From Maribacter aquivivus (GTDB lineage: Bacteria; Bacteroidota; Bacteroidia; Flavobacteriales; Flavobacteriaceae), in contig NZ_FQZX01000001.1 in assembly GCF_900142175.1 (NCBI RefSeq), positions 1 to 64,000 of the forward strand: a stretch of 64,000 nt of DNA, given 5' to 3'. The translations under genes and the position numbers were made by a program. A model generated the notes under the pieces. That model was not told the DNA's origin. It made no database searches and saw only the letters and a program-made list of their open reading frames with translations. Positions 47,088 through 56,544 of this stretch are shown here, piece by piece (position 1 is the first letter of the stretch; each line of letters opens with the position of its first letter).

Positions 47088-49703
47088 TTACCCCAAATAA
47101 CCTTCAGCCTTTGCCAATGCCTCTTCTATACCTGCCGGATTCTTACCACCTGCAGTTGCAAAGAAAGGTTGACCACCGCCGCCACCTTGTATATATTTAC
47201 CAAGCTCACGAACAATTGTTCCTGCATTTAATCCTTTAGAAGCAACCAGTTCTTTAGATATATAACATGATAATAAAGCTTTACCATTTTGCTCTGTACC
47301 AAAAAGTAAAAACAAATTGTCTTTATTACTGCCCATTTCAAAGCTTAAGTCTTTTATGCCGGCAGCATCCAAATCAATTTTCTTTGCTAAAAATTGTATT
47401 CCGTTTACCTCTTTAAGCTCTGATAATAAATCTCCTTTTAAGTTCTTCGCTTTGTCTTTCAACAATTCGGCTACTTGCTTTTTAAGACTACTATTTTCGT
47501 CTTGAAGACTTGAAACCGATTTTACAGGATCTTGAGTGTTACCCAAAACAACTTTTATTTTCGACAATAACTTATCATTATCTACATGCAAATCTTTAAC
47601 TGCGTCGCCTGTAATTGCCTCAATTCTTCTTATACCTGCAGCTACGGCACCTTCTGACTTAATTTTAAATTGCCAGATATCGCCTGTATTCTTCACATGT
47701 GTACCACCACACAATTCTATAGATTTACCAAAACGGATTGTTCTAACCGCATCTCCATATTTTTCACCGAACAATGCCATGGCACCATCTGCAATAGCAG
47801 TTTTCATAGGTACATTTCTTTGCTCTTGAAGTTGTAAATGCCCGTCTATACGTGCGTTCACAAAATTCTCTACTTCTTGCAATTCTTCTTGTGTCATTTT
47901 AGAAAAATGAGAAAAATCGAATCGTAGGTGTTTAGAATGTACCGCTGAACCTTTTTGCTCAACGTGGTTTCCTAAAATCTCTCTTAAAGCCTGGTGTAAC
48001 AAGTGTGTTGCCGTGTGGTTCGCTTCTGTTCTGCTACGTTGTTTTTTATCTACGACTGCTTTAAAACTCTCGTCTAAATGTTTAGGTAAGTTCTTAGCAA
48101 AATGAATAGTTTCATTATTCTCTTTTTTGGTATCGGTAATGTAAACCACATCACCATGGGTATCTTCTAAATACCCTTTATCCCCTACTTGACCACCACC
48201 TTCTGCATAAAACGGAGTAAGATTAAATACCAACTGAAACTGTGTTCCTTCTTTTTTAGAAACAATTTTACGGTATTTGGTGATTTTCACTTCTACATCA
48301 AGCATATCATAACCAACAAATTCTTGCTCATTATCTTCTAGCAAAACTTCCCAATCTTGTTTTGAAACTACTGATGCCGATTTAGAACGGTTTTTTTGCT
48401 GCTGCATAGCTTCATCAAATCCTTCTTCATCTAACTGATATCCTTTTTCACTAAGAATCAGAGCAGTTAAATCTATAGGGAAGCCGAAAGTATCGTACAA
48501 CTCAAAAGCTTTTCCCCCATCAACTGTTTTGCCTTTGGTGTTTTTTATAATCGTATCTAACAGCAACAATCCTTGATCTAACGTTTTTAAGAAAGAATGC
48601 TCTTCTTCTTTAATTACGTTTTCAATTAATTGCTTTTGATTTTCCAATTCTGGGTACGCATCTCCTAAAGAGTCTGTCAACACATTTACCAAACGGAACA
48701 TAAAAGGTTCTTTGGTATTCAAAAATGTAAATCCGTAACGCACGGCTCTTCTCAATATTCTTCTTATTACATAACCTGCGCCAGTATTACTTGGCAATTG
48801 ACCATCTGCAATTGAAAACGAAACGGCACGTATATGATCACTGATAACACGAATAGCGATATCAATTTCTTCATTTTTACCGTAATCAGAACCTGTAATA
48901 GTTTCTATTTCGCGAATTAACGGTGTAAATATATCAGTATCGTAATTCGATTGAACTCCTTGTAACACCATACACAAACGCTCAAAACCCATTCCGGTAT
49001 CTACATGCTTAGCCGGTAAACTTTCTAACGAACCATCTGCCTTACGGTTGTATTGCATGAATACAAGATTCCAAATTTCTACAACCTGCGGATGATCTTG
49101 ATTTACAAGACTTGCACCAGAAACCTTTGCTTTTTCTTCTTTAGAACGAATATCTACATGTATCTCTGAACATGGTCCACATGGACCTTGATCTCCCATT
49201 TCCCAAAAGTTATCCTTCTTGTTACCCATGATAATTCTATCTTCAGGTACAATACTTTTCCAAAGCTCAAAAGCTTCAGTATCTAATTCTAATTTATCTG
49301 CATCTTTACTTCCTTCAAAAACAGATACGTACAAACTGTCTTTATCAATTTTAAGAACCTCGGTCAATAGCTCCCATGCCCAAGTAATAGCTTCTTCCTT
49401 AAAATAATCGCCAAAACTCCAGTTACCCAACATCTCGAACATGGTATGATGATAGGTATCTTTACCAACCTCTTCTAAGTCGTTATGCTTACCGCTTACA
49501 CGCAAACATTTTTGAGTATCTACCACTCTAGAGCTTTTAGGCTGACTTATACCTAAAAAGTATTCTTTAAACTGGTTCATGCCCGCATTTGTAAAAAGCA
49601 GGGTTGGATCATCTTTAATGACCATTGGTGCAGAAGGCACTATTTTGTGTTCTTTACCTTTGAAAAAATTCAGAAATTGAGTTCTTGTATCTTTGGAATT
49701 CAT
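47088..49703 (-). CDS. alaS: Alanyl-tRNA synthetase
   Basis: An 871-residue class II synthetase. The catalytic core has [15 protein letters not shown] and [16 protein letters not shown]. The editing domain carries the zinc-binding [11 protein letters not shown] and CGGTH motifs that clear Ser-tRNA-Ala. The C-terminal C-Ala/DHHA1 domain ends with [16 protein letters not shown]. Length is normal. It diverges from the M23 peptidase operon; a TATTTTTG box on the minus strand (49786-49793) is a candidate -7 element 82 bases upstream of the ATG. Confidence 0.97.
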   Translation of the reverse strand: MNSKDTRTQFLNFFKGKEHKIVPSAPMVIKDDPTLLFTNAGMNQFKEYFLGISQPKSSRVVDTQKCLRVSGKHNDLEEVGKDTYHHTMFEMLGNWSFGDYFKEEAITWAWELLTEVLKIDKDSLYVSVFEGSKDADKLELDTEAFELWKSIVPEDRIIMGNKKDNFWEMGDQGPCGPCSEIHVDIRSKEEKAKVSGASLVNQDHPQVVEIWNLVFMQYNRKADGSLESLPAKHVDTGMGFERLCMVLQGVQSNYDTDIFTPLIREIETITGSDYGKNEEIDIAIRVISDHIRAVSFSIADGQLPSNTGAGYVIRRILRRAVRYGFTFLNTKEPFMFRLVNVLTDSLGDAYPELENQKQLIENVIKEEEHSFLKTLDQGLLLLDTIIKNTKGKTVDGGKAFELYDTFGFPIDLTALILSEKGYQLDEEGFDEAMQQQKNRSKSASVVSKQDWEVLLEDNEQEFVGYDMLDVEVKITKYRKIVSKKEGTQFQLVFNLTPFYAEGGGQVGDKGYLEDTHGDVVYITDTKKENNETIHFAKNLPKHLDESFKAVVDKKQRSRTEANHTATHLLHQALREILGNHVEQKGSAVHSKHLRFDFSHFSKMTQEELQEVENFVNARIDGHLQLQEQRNVPMKTAIADGAMALFGEKYGDAVRTIRFGKSIELCGGTHVKNTGDIWQFKIKSEGAVAAGIRRIEAITGDAVKDLHVDNDKLLSKIKVVLGNTQDPVKSVSSLQDENSSLKKQVAELLKDKAKNLKGDLLSELKEVNGIQFLAKKIDLDAAGIKDLSFEMGSNKDNLFLLFGTEQNGKALLSCYISKELVASKGLNAGTIVRELGKYIQGGGGGQPFFATAGGKNPAGIEEALAKAEGYLG

Positions 49704-49753
49704 CTAAAATGCTAAGCTTTTACAAATTTTAACGGTTTATATAAAACTATCTT

Positions 49754-49761
49754 TATATTTG
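49754..49761 (+). promoter_or_regulatory. -7 promoter element of the M23-MerR-LemA-TPM operon
   Basis: TATATTTG, an exact TAnnTTTG match ending 47 bases before the M23 peptidase ATG in the intergenic region shared with alaS. The -33 position is AT-rich without a clear TTG. Confidence 0.55.
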
Positions 49762-49808
49762 TTTGTTCCCTAATAATTGAAAAAACAAAAATAGGATAAA
49801 TAACATTC

Positions 49809-50786
49809 ATGTCTAAGGTAAAATACTATTACGACCCAGACACGCTGTCGTACCGTAAAATAGAACCCGAAAAATCTAAACGTTATAGAAATATAGCCTT
49901 CTTTATTTTGGGGTCATGCCTTTTTGGTTTTTTAGCACTTATTCTTCTGCTTAACACCAACTTAGTCAATACACCAAGAGAACTTTCTTTATCTCGTGAA
50001 GTCAAAAATTATGAGCTTCAATATGAGCTGTTGAATAAGAAAATGGAACAGATTGAAGAGGTTTTAGGTAATATAGAAGATAGAGATAACAATATTTACC
50101 GCTTATATTTTGAAGCCAACCCAATACCAGACGAACAGCGCAAAGCAGGTTTTGGTGGTATAAACCGATATAAATCTTTAGAAGGCTTCAATAATTCTGA
50201 AATGATTGTTTCTACTACAAAGAGACTAGATATCATTAAAAAGCAAATGGCCATTCAATCTAAATCTCTAGATGAGATCACGAAGCTGGCAGAAGAAAAA
50301 GAAAAATTATTAATGTCGATACCAGCTATTCAACCTATTAATAATGAAGACCTAAAACGTATGGCTTCTGGTTATGGCTGGCGTTCAGATCCTTTTACCA
50401 AGGCTAGAAAAATGCATTACGGTATGGATTTTACCGCACCTAAAGGCACACCGATATATGCGGCAGGTGATGGCAAAATTACTAGAGCCGACAATAACTC
50501 ATCTGGTTACGGAAAACATATTCGTATTGAACATGGATATGGATATTTGAGTCTATACGCTCATTTAAGCCAGTACAATGTTAAGAAAGGACAAAAAGTA
50601 AAACGGGGCGATTTAATAGGTTTTGTAGGAAGCACAGGAAGATCAGAAGCGCCACACCTTCATTATGAAGTATGGAAAGATAATGATAGAATCAATCCTA
50701 TGAATTTCTACTACGGTAGTTTATCGCCAGAAGAATTCGAGAACATGTTGAAATTCGCTAATCAAGAAAACCAATCACTGGATTAA
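49809..50786 (+). CDS. M23-family peptidoglycan metallopeptidase
   Basis: A 325-residue inner-membrane-anchored protein: one transmembrane helix at about 29-50 (AFFILGSCLFGFLALILLL), a coiled-coil stretch at about 60-95, and a LytM/M23 domain at about 185-300. Zinc-site motifs are HYGMDFTAPKGTPIYAAGDG (His and Asp ligands) and HLHYEVWKDN, with YLSLYAHLSQ between. Members cleave peptide cross-links in the wall or act as activators. It is the first gene of a run with MerR, LemA and two TPM genes; its stop codon overlaps the next ATG by one base. Confidence 0.9.
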   Translation: MSKVKYYYDPDTLSYRKIEPEKSKRYRNIAFFILGSCLFGFLALILLLNTNLVNTPRELSLSREVKNYELQYELLNKKMEQIEEVLGNIEDRDNNIYRLYFEANPIPDEQRKAGFGGINRYKSLEGFNNSEMIVSTTKRLDIIKKQMAIQSKSLDEITKLAEEKEKLLMSIPAIQPINNEDLKRMASGYGWRSDPFTKARKMHYGMDFTAPKGTPIYAAGDGKITRADNNSSGYGKHIRIEHGYGYLSLYAHLSQYNVKKGQKVKRGDLIGFVGSTGRSEAPHLHYEVWKDNDRINPMNFYYGSLSPEEFENMLKFANQENQSLD

Positions 50787-51115
50787 TGCAAATAGAACTC
50801 CCTGAAAAAAGATATTATGGTATTGGCGAGGTCGCCCGTGCCTTTGGCGTAAATGCTTCACTAATTCGTTTTTGGGAGAAAGAATTCGACGTGCTTCAAC
50901 CTAAAAAAAATGCAAAGGGAAATAGAAAGTTTACTCCCCAAGACATTAAAAACCTTCAATTAATATATCATTTGGTAAAAGAAAGAGGTTTTACTCTCGA
51001 TGGTGCCAAAACTCATTTAAAAGAAGAAAAACAGAAAACACTTTCTAATTTTGATATTATTCAAAAGCTTGAACGTGTAAAAGCAGAACTTAATAAAATT
51101 AAAGACCAATTATAA
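50786..51115 (+). CDS. MerR-family transcriptional regulator
   Basis: A 109-residue protein with an N-terminal winged helix of MerR type (YGIGEVARAFGVNASLIRFWEKEFDVLQPKKNAKGNRKFTPQDI) and a short helical tail ending in KLERVKAELNKI. There are no metal-binding cysteines, so it is a general MerR-like regulator. Its start overlaps the M23 peptidase stop (TAATG), which implies translational coupling. I infer that it controls this envelope operon, although the target is not shown by the sequence. Confidence 0.88.
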   Translation: MQIELPEKRYYGIGEVARAFGVNASLIRFWEKEFDVLQPKKNAKGNRKFTPQDIKNLQLIYHLVKERGFTLDGAKTHLKEEKQKTLSNFDIIQKLERVKAELNKIKDQL

Positions 51116-51125
51116 CACAACCATT

Positions 51126-51725
51126 ATGAAAAAAGGACTAATTGCATTAATCGTCATTGCTGTCATAGCATTCGGACTATACCAGTGGGGCGTTGGTTTC
51201 AACAACACTGCTGTTGCTTTAAAAGAAACATCTACAAAGACCTGGGCAAATGTAGAAAGTGCCTATCAACGTAGAAATGATTTAATCGGTAATCTTGTAA
51301 AAACAGTACAAGGTGCTGCCGATTTTGAAAGAGGTACTTTGACAGATGTTATCGAAGCTAGAGCAAAAGCAACATCGGTTAGCATTGACCCTACCAATAT
51401 AACACCAGAGCAATTAGCTCAATTTAACCAGGCGCAAAGCGGACTAAGTGGTGCATTAAGCAAATTATTGGTAACTGTAGAACGCTACCCTGATTTAAAA
51501 TCTAATCAGAACTTTCTAGAACTACAATCGCAGTTAGAAGGTACAGAAAACAGAATAAATGTGGCAAGAGATAGATTCAACGCTACTGTTGAGCCTTATA
51601 ACCTTCACATTAAAAAATTCCCGAATTCTATTTTAGCGGGTATATTCAACTTTGGCGAACTTGCCTATTACAAAGCAGATTCAGGTTCAGAAAATGCACC
51701 AGACGTAGATTTTGATTTTGATTAA
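51126..51725 (+). CDS. LemA-family membrane protein
   Basis: A 199-residue protein with an N-terminal membrane anchor (MKKGLIALIVIAVIAFGLY) followed by a long helical bundle. LemA motifs are KTWANVESAYQRRNDLIGNLV, SNQNFLELQSQLEGTENRINVARDRFN and the closing FPNSILAGIF. LemA proteins project helical bundles from the membrane; their function is unresolved, but they recur beside TPM-domain genes, as here. It starts 10 bases after the MerR gene and ends 6 bases before the first TPM gene. Confidence 0.92.
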   Translation: MKKGLIALIVIAVIAFGLYQWGVGFNNTAVALKETSTKTWANVESAYQRRNDLIGNLVKTVQGAADFERGTLTDVIEARAKATSVSIDPTNITPEQLAQFNQAQSGLSGALSKLLVTVERYPDLKSNQNFLELQSQLEGTENRINVARDRFNATVEPYNLHIKKFPNSILAGIFNFGELAYYKADSGSENAPDVDFDFD

Positions 51726-51731
51726 TAACAT

Positions 51732-52169
51732 ATGTCAAGAGTAGAAGATTTTTTATCGGCAACAGAAGAGCAAGAGGTAGTAGAGGCTATTCTTAAGGCT
51801 GAAAAGAATACTTCTGGTGAAATTAGGGTACATATTGAAGGGCATACCCGTAAAGATCATTACGAGCGTGCTAAGGAGGTTTTTCATTTATTAAAAATGG
51901 ATAACACCAAACAAGAAAACGGAGTCTTGATCTATGTTGCCGTAACTGACAAGAAGTTTGTTATTTGTGGCGATAAAGGTATTGACAACGTTGTACCCAA
52001 AGACTTTTGGCAAACTACCAGAAATAGCATTCAAACTCATTTTGAAAAAGGAGCGTTTAAAGACGGTCTCGTAGCTGGAGTATTAAAAGCCGGCGAAGAA
52101 TTAAATAGTCATTTTCCTTGGCAATCAGATGACACCAACGAATTAAGCAATGAGATATCTAAAGGTTAG
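51732..52169 (+). CDS. TPM-domain protein (short, cytosolic-type)
   Basis: A 145-residue protein made almost entirely of a TPM (TLP18.3/Psb32/MOLO-1) domain. It has ATEEQEVVEAILKAEKNTSGEIRVHIEGH at the start, GVLIYVAVTDKKFVICGDKGID in the centre and FEKGAFKDGLVAGVLKAGEEL at the end. No signal peptide or membrane helix is visible, unlike the second TPM protein. Its 3' end overlaps the next gene by 20 bases. In other bacteria TPM proteins accompany LemA; the biochemical role is unclear. Confidence 0.85.
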   Translation: MSRVEDFLSATEEQEVVEAILKAEKNTSGEIRVHIEGHTRKDHYERAKEVFHLLKMDNTKQENGVLIYVAVTDKKFVICGDKGIDNVVPKDFWQTTRNSIQTHFEKGAFKDGLVAGVLKAGEELNSHFPWQSDDTNELSNEISKG

Positions 52170-52944
52170 CCTTGTAATTCTTTTTCTTTGGTGCACTCCG
52201 TTATGGAGTCAGTTTGAAATACCTGAAAAGCCGGCACTAGAAACTAGTGTTTACGATTACACCAATCTTCTGACCGACCAGCAAAAAGTGGCTTTAAGTC
52301 AAAAACTGGTTCGTTATTCAGATAGTACCTCCACACAAATTGTAGTTACCATTATTGCCAGTACTAATGGAGAAAATATCAACTACCTAGGTGCAAATTG
52401 GGGTCAAAAATGGGGAATAGGGCAAGAAGGCAAAGACAATGGCATTCTAATTATACTTGCAGAAAATGACCGGAAAGTAGCCATTAGCACCGGATACGGA
52501 GTTGAAGGCTCTTTAACCGATGCACTTTCTAAACGTATCATTGAAAATGTAATTCTCCCTGAATTTAGAGTCGGAGATTATTATGGCGGACTGAATAAGG
52601 GCTCTGATGTAATTTTTCAAGTTTTAACCGGTGAATTTCAGGAAGACAGAACTTTTGGAGATAATAGTGGTACTCCATTTTCATCTCTTCTACCATTTAT
52701 CATATTCGTGGTAATTCTTTTTATTCTGTGGAGTCGTAAAAATGACGACAATGGCAATAACGGCGGCAGGAGACGCGGCGGATTAAGTCCGTGGGATATG
52801 ATTATTCTCAGCAACATGGGACGCTCTAGCGGTTCTAGTGGAGGATTCGGCAGCGGTGGAGGCGGAAGCTTTGGCGGTGGCGGATTTGGAGGAGGTTTCG
52901 GCGGCGGCGGCTTTGGCGGCGGCGGTGCTTCTGGAGGTTGGTAA
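52150..52944 (+). CDS. TPM-domain membrane protein with Gly-rich tail (YgcG-like)
   Basis: A 264-residue protein. A signal peptide (ending LWSQ) is followed by a TPM domain at about 30-160 (VYDYTNLLTDQQKVALSQKL, TQIVVTIIAS, GILIILAENDRKVAISTGYGVEGSLTD). A transmembrane helix follows at about 181-196 (PFIIFVVILFILWSRK), and a C-terminal tail of about 60 residues is built from Gly-Gly-x-Phe-Gly repeats. The plan matches YgcG/BA_2335-type proteins, whose Gly/Ser-rich ends lie in the cytosol. The start is fixed by the signal peptide and lies inside the upstream TPM gene, a 20-base overlap. Confidence 0.88.
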   Translation: MRYLKVSLVILFLWCTPLWSQFEIPEKPALETSVYDYTNLLTDQQKVALSQKLVRYSDSTSTQIVVTIIASTNGENINYLGANWGQKWGIGQEGKDNGILIILAENDRKVAISTGYGVEGSLTDALSKRIIENVILPEFRVGDYYGGLNKGSDVIFQVLTGEFQEDRTFGDNSGTPFSSLLPFIIFVVILFILWSRKNDDNGNNGGRRRGGLSPWDMIILSNMGRSSGSSGGFGSGGGGSFGGGGFGGGFGGGGFGGGGASGGW

Positions 52945-53078
52945 TTTTGTTATAAATAAATTACTTCGTTTCTTTTATCTAGAAAGATTAACGGCAGTTT
53001 ATATCTATTAGCTTTTCTAGCATCAACTAAACTTAAATCGTTTATATGTAAGTATATAACAATCTTCATCATCGTTGT

Positions 53079-53226
53079 ACCCACCCTTTTATCCCCTCCC
53101 AAGAGGGGAGGATCATGTTTTTGGTTGCGAGTTTTGTTACAATAAGAGCTACATAGACTGTTTTTTCTAAAATATTTAATTCAAATCAGAAACTGTTCCC
53201 CTCTTGGGAGGGGTTAGGGGTGGGAT
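53079..53226. repeat. Nested inverted-repeat element (REP/MITE-like)
   Basis: The left arm (53079-53109) reads CCCACCC, six bases, then CCCCTCCCAAGAGGGGA. The right arm (53197-53226) is its reverse complement, TCCCCTCTTGGGAGGGG, four bases, GGTGGG. Each arm also contains its own small hairpin (CCCCTC / GAGGGG). About 87 bases of AT-rich spacer separate the arms. The C/G-rich arms stand out sharply from the AT-rich surroundings. I have the impression that such 'cccctcccaagaggggaa' elements recur between genes in Flavobacteriaceae, as non-coding repeats. Confidence 0.75.
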
Positions 53227-53252
53227 CTTGTTTGTCGAATTAACTTTAAAAA

Positions 53253-53294
53253 AAATGACCAAATAGTTTGCGTAGCAGAATTATTTGGTCATTT
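53253..53294 (-). terminator. Intrinsic terminator of der
   Basis: A 12-13 bp stem (AAATGACCAAATA / TATTTGGTCATTT) with a 16-base loop. The minus-strand 3' side runs into eight T residues, and it lies about 60 bases after the der stop codon. Confidence 0.8.
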
Positions 53295-53352
53295 CTTATT
53301 TTCTACAATTAAAGATTAGAATTTATATTTTAACCCTAAGTCCAAAAGCAAC

Positions 53353-54657
53353 TTACTTCTTCCTCATAAATACCGTAATAGGCACCCCAGTGAAATCATA
53401 CTCCTCACGTATCTTATTTTCTAGATAACGCTTGTAAGGCTCACGTACATATTGCGGTAGGTTACAGAAAAATGCAAACTGCGGGTACGGAGTAGGTAAT
53501 TGTGTACAGAATTTAATTTTAACAAACTTACCTTTATATGCCGGTGGTGGATAATTTTCTATTATCGGCAACATTGTTTCATTGAACTTACGGGTAATAA
53601 TCTTTTTATTACGATTATTGTATACCTCAACAGCGGTTTCAATTGCTTTAAAAATACGCTGCTTAGTAAGTACAGAAACAAAAAGTATGGGCACATCTGT
53701 AAATGGCTCAATAGCCTTTTTAATTTTCTCAGTATAATGCTTTATAGTATTGGTTTCTTTGTCATCAACCAAATCCCATTTATTAACAAGAATAACTATA
53801 CCCTTATGATTACGTTGAGCTAGCCAAAAAATATTTTCTACCTGACCGTCAAAACCTCTAGTTGCATCCAATAGTAAAATACAAACATCGCAATGTTCTA
53901 TTGCTCTTACCGAACGCATTACTGAATAAAATTCTAAATCTTCCTTCACCTTCGCCTTACGACGAATACCTGCTGTATCTACCAGATTAAACTCAAATCC
54001 GAATCTATTATATTTCGTATCAATACTATCTCTAGTTGTACCAGCTATATCAGTTACGATATATCTATCCTCCCCAATTAGCGCATTTATAAAAGAAGAC
54101 TTACCTGCATTTGGTCTACCAACTACAGCAAATCTTGGCAATTCACTTTTTTCTTCAATTACATCTGGTAACTTCTCCACCAAATCATCTAGCAACTCAC
54201 CGGTACCACCACCATTAATACTAGATAGTGTGTAATACTCACCTAAACCTAACGAGTAGAATTCAACAGCATCTTCTGCTCTTTTAGCATTATCCACTTT
54301 ATTGACCGCTAAAAAAACAGGTTTTTTAACACGTCTTAATAATTTAGCTACATCCTCATCCATACCGGTTACACCAGTCTCTACATCTACCATAAAGATG
54401 ATTGCATCAGCTTCTTCGATCGCTAGTTCTACTTGCTTATCGATTTCCTTTTCGAAAACATCATCGCTACCAACAACGTATCCGCCGGTATCAATAATTG
54501 AAAATTCTTTTCCGTTCCAATCACTTTTACCATAATGGCGATCACGAGTAACACCGCTAACGGCATCAACAATTGCCTCGCGTCTTTGAATTAATCTATT
54601 AAAAAATGTTGATTTTCCTACATTAGGTCTCCCTACAATGGCAACAATAGCACCCAT
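53353..54657 (-). CDS. der: Ribosome-assembly GTPase Der (EngA)
   Basis: A 434-residue protein with two tandem GTPase domains and a C-terminal KH-like domain, the arrangement unique to Der. Domain 1 has [17 protein letters not shown] and NKVD. Domain 2 has [19 protein letters not shown] and NKWD. The KH-like domain lies at about 350-434 ([24 protein letters not shown]). Der acts in 50S subunit maturation. A TACCTTTG box (54673-54680, minus strand) 15 bases upstream is a candidate -7 element. A second ribosome-assembly GTPase, era, lies 1 kb further upstream on the same strand. Confidence 0.97.
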   Translation of the reverse strand: MGAIVAIVGRPNVGKSTFFNRLIQRREAIVDAVSGVTRDRHYGKSDWNGKEFSIIDTGGYVVGSDDVFEKEIDKQVELAIEEADAIIFMVDVETGVTGMDEDVAKLLRRVKKPVFLAVNKVDNAKRAEDAVEFYSLGLGEYYTLSSINGGGTGELLDDLVEKLPDVIEEKSELPRFAVVGRPNAGKSSFINALIGEDRYIVTDIAGTTRDSIDTKYNRFGFEFNLVDTAGIRRKAKVKEDLEFYSVMRSVRAIEHCDVCILLLDATRGFDGQVENIFWLAQRNHKGIVILVNKWDLVDDKETNTIKHYTEKIKKAIEPFTDVPILFVSVLTKQRIFKAIETAVEVYNNRNKKIITRKFNETMLPIIENYPPPAYKGKFVKIKFCTQLPTPYPQFAFFCNLPQYVREPYKRYLENKIREEYDFTGVPITVFMRKK

Positions 54658-54672
54658 AGCTTAAATTTGGGG

Positions 54673-54680
54673 CAAAGGTA
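54673..54680 (-). promoter_or_regulatory. -7 promoter element of der
   Basis: Reads TACCTTTG on the minus strand (TAnnTTTG consensus), 15 bases upstream of the der ATG. No TTG is seen at the expected -33 spacing. Confidence 0.5.
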
Positions 54681-54708
54681 GTATTTAAAGTGGCAATTAC
54701 ACTATAAG

Positions 54709-55440
54709 TTAAATAGAGAGATTTGATTGAACATCATCAAAACTTTCCATTTTATAAAATTGTTGTTTTTTAGGTGTAGATAAATAAGGTTCTCCGGCGG
54801 ATCTTGCACGAACAATTCTCGCAGGTGAACCATAAGCAATAACATTATCTCCAAAATGATCTACAACGAGAGAACCAGCTCCAATAACAGTATGTTGTCC
54901 TATTTCAATACCATTTATAATATTCACTCCTAAACTAATCGCTGAAAACCTACCTAGTTTCAAACTTCCGCCCGTACAAACAGATGGAGCTAAACTAGAA
55001 TATGAATCCATAATACCGTCATGACCTAAAGAAGAATTTGTATTTATAATACAAAAGTCATGAACAATAGAATTCGCATTAATTATTGCACCTGGCATAA
55101 ATACATTACCACAACCTAAGAGAATATCTTTTCCTAGAATAGCCTTAGGATGTATTGTATTTATAAAACTAAAATCGGGTACTATTTTAGAAATCTTATC
55201 AACTATAAGTTTTCTAGTCCAATTATCGCCAATGGCTACAATACCACCCACAACATTGAATCTATCGATTAAATACGGCAAGTCTATTTCAGTACCTAAA
55301 ACTTGATACCCATTTACACTGGACCCTTTTTCCTTAAAAGAATCTACAAAACCGATAACATTATATTTACCCTCTTTTTCTAAACAATCCAAAACAACGC
55401 TACCATGACCGGAGGCACCAAAAATAATCACATTTTGCAT
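54709..55440 (-). CDS. NeuD-like sugar O-acyltransferase (hexapeptide repeat)
   Basis: About 243 residues from the ATG at 55440, preferred because the longer frame starts with GTG at 55461 and NeuD-type proteins open directly with the nucleotide-binding strand (MQNVIIFGASGHGSVVLDCLE). A Rossmann-like N-terminal part is followed by left-handed beta-helix hexapeptide repeats at about 95-210 (AILGKDILLGCGNVFMPGAI, INTNSSLGHD, IEIGQHTVIGAGSLVV). A His in SLGHD is the usual acetyl-transfer base. Members acylate sugars such as sialic acid or perosamine. No sugar pathway genes adjoin it, so the acceptor is unknown. Confidence 0.85.
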   Translation of the reverse strand: MQNVIIFGASGHGSVVLDCLEKEGKYNVIGFVDSFKEKGSSVNGYQVLGTEIDLPYLIDRFNVVGGIVAIGDNWTRKLIVDKISKIVPDFSFINTIHPKAILGKDILLGCGNVFMPGAIINANSIVHDFCIINTNSSLGHDGIMDSYSSLAPSVCTGGSLKLGRFSAISLGVNIINGIEIGQHTVIGAGSLVVDHFGDNVIAYGSPARIVRARSAGEPYLSTPKKQQFYKMESFDDVQSNLSI

Positions 55441-55555
55441 TTCATCGGGAATTTTGTACACTTTATCGATAAATCAAAAATAGACTATTCTTTTCTAAAT
55501 GAAGAATTATAACTTAAATTGAGGTAATAATAATTTTAAAAAAGTCAATAAACAA

Positions 55556-55577
55556 AGGCGACTAAATACAATCGCCT
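55556..55577 (-). terminator. Possible terminator of era
   Basis: A 6-bp stem (AGGCGA / TCGCCT) with a 10-base loop. The minus-strand 3' side is T-rich. It lies about 80 bases after the era stop codon; the stem is short, so confidence is moderate. Confidence 0.45.
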
Positions 55578-55659
55578 GAGAATTAGACGCTCCAAGAATA
55601 CCAAGTTTAATGACTGAATTAAAAAACAAAAGAAAATATTAGCTTAACCCATGAATAGA

Positions 55660-56544
55660 CTACTTATTATAGCCAAAACGCTTCAATTGACGTGAATTAC
55701 TACGCCAGTTTTTATTCACTTTTACGTATAATTCTATATGAACTTGTTTACCAAAGAATTTTTCTAGGTCTTTTCTCGATTCCACACCTACTTTTTTCAA
55801 TGCTGCTCCTTTATGACCAATAATAATCCCCTTTTGAGAATCACGTTCAACCATAATTACCGAACGCATACGTATAATGTCTTCGTCTTCAAAAAACTCT
55901 TCAGTTTCTATTTCTACTGCATACGGAATTTCCTTTTTGTAGTTCAATAAGATTTTCTCGCGTATGGTCTCATTTACAAAGAAACGTTCTGGCTTATCTG
56001 TTAATTGATCCTTAGGATAATAAGCAGGTGACATCGGTAACAATTCTATAATTCGCTCAAAAACACCTTTTACATTAAAATTAGATAACGCAGAAATAGG
56101 ATGCAGCTCAACACTTGGCAACATTTCTTGCCAGTATTGCACTTGCTCTTCTAACAACTCTTGTGTAGCGGTATCTACTTTATTCAAAAGCAATAAAACG
56201 GGAATCTTGCTATTTTTTATTTTCTCAAAGAATGCTTCATCTTTCAATGCCTTCTCGCCTATCTCAACCATATACAATAGTACATCGGCATCTTCAAAAG
56301 CAGATTTTACAAAATCCATCATACTACTTTGAAGTTGGTATGCGGGTTTTATGATACCTGGAGTGTCAGACAAAATCATCTGAAAGTCATCTCCATTTAC
56401 AATTCCTAAAATACGGTGCCTAGTCGTTTGTGCCTTTGATGTAATTATGGATAATTTTTCACCCACAAATGCATTCATTAACGTTGATTTACCAACATTA
56501 GGATTACCAATAATATTTACGAAGCCTGCCTTATGATCTGCCAT
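55660..56544 (-). CDS. era: GTPase Era
   Basis: A 294-residue GTPase that binds the 3' end of 16S rRNA and helps assemble the 30S subunit. The G domain shows GNPNVGKSTLMNAF (G1), DTPGI (G3) and LNKVDTA (G4). The C-terminal KH domain shows MVERDSQKGIIIGHKGAALKKVG. Its start lies inside the 3' end of the symporter gene (14-base overlap), so the two are transcribed together although their roles differ. Confidence 0.97.
   Translation of the reverse strand: MADHKAGFVNIIGNPNVGKSTLMNAFVGEKLSIITSKAQTTRHRILGIVNGDDFQMILSDTPGIIKPAYQLQSSMMDFVKSAFEDADVLLYMVEIGEKALKDEAFFEKIKNSKIPVLLLLNKVDTATQELLEEQVQYWQEMLPSVELHPISALSNFNVKGVFERIIELLPMSPAYYPKDQLTDKPERFFVNETIREKILLNYKKEIPYAVEIETEEFFEDEDIIRMRSVIMVERDSQKGIIIGHKGAALKKVGVESRKDLEKFFGKQVHIELYVKVNKNWRSNSRQLKRFGYNK

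Larger units (their letters stand above)
52945..53352. other. 408-base intergenic region: nested inverted repeat and terminator
   Basis: There is no credible gene here. The region holds a GC-rich inverted repeat (53079-53226, listed separately) and the der terminator (53253-53294). The remainder, 52945-53078 and 53295-53352, is plain AT-rich DNA in which I see nothing else. Confidence 0.7.

Noticed and set aside
52801..52940. GGC/GGA-rich repetitive DNA that looked like a microsatellite
   Set aside because: It is the in-frame Gly-rich tail of the second TPM protein.
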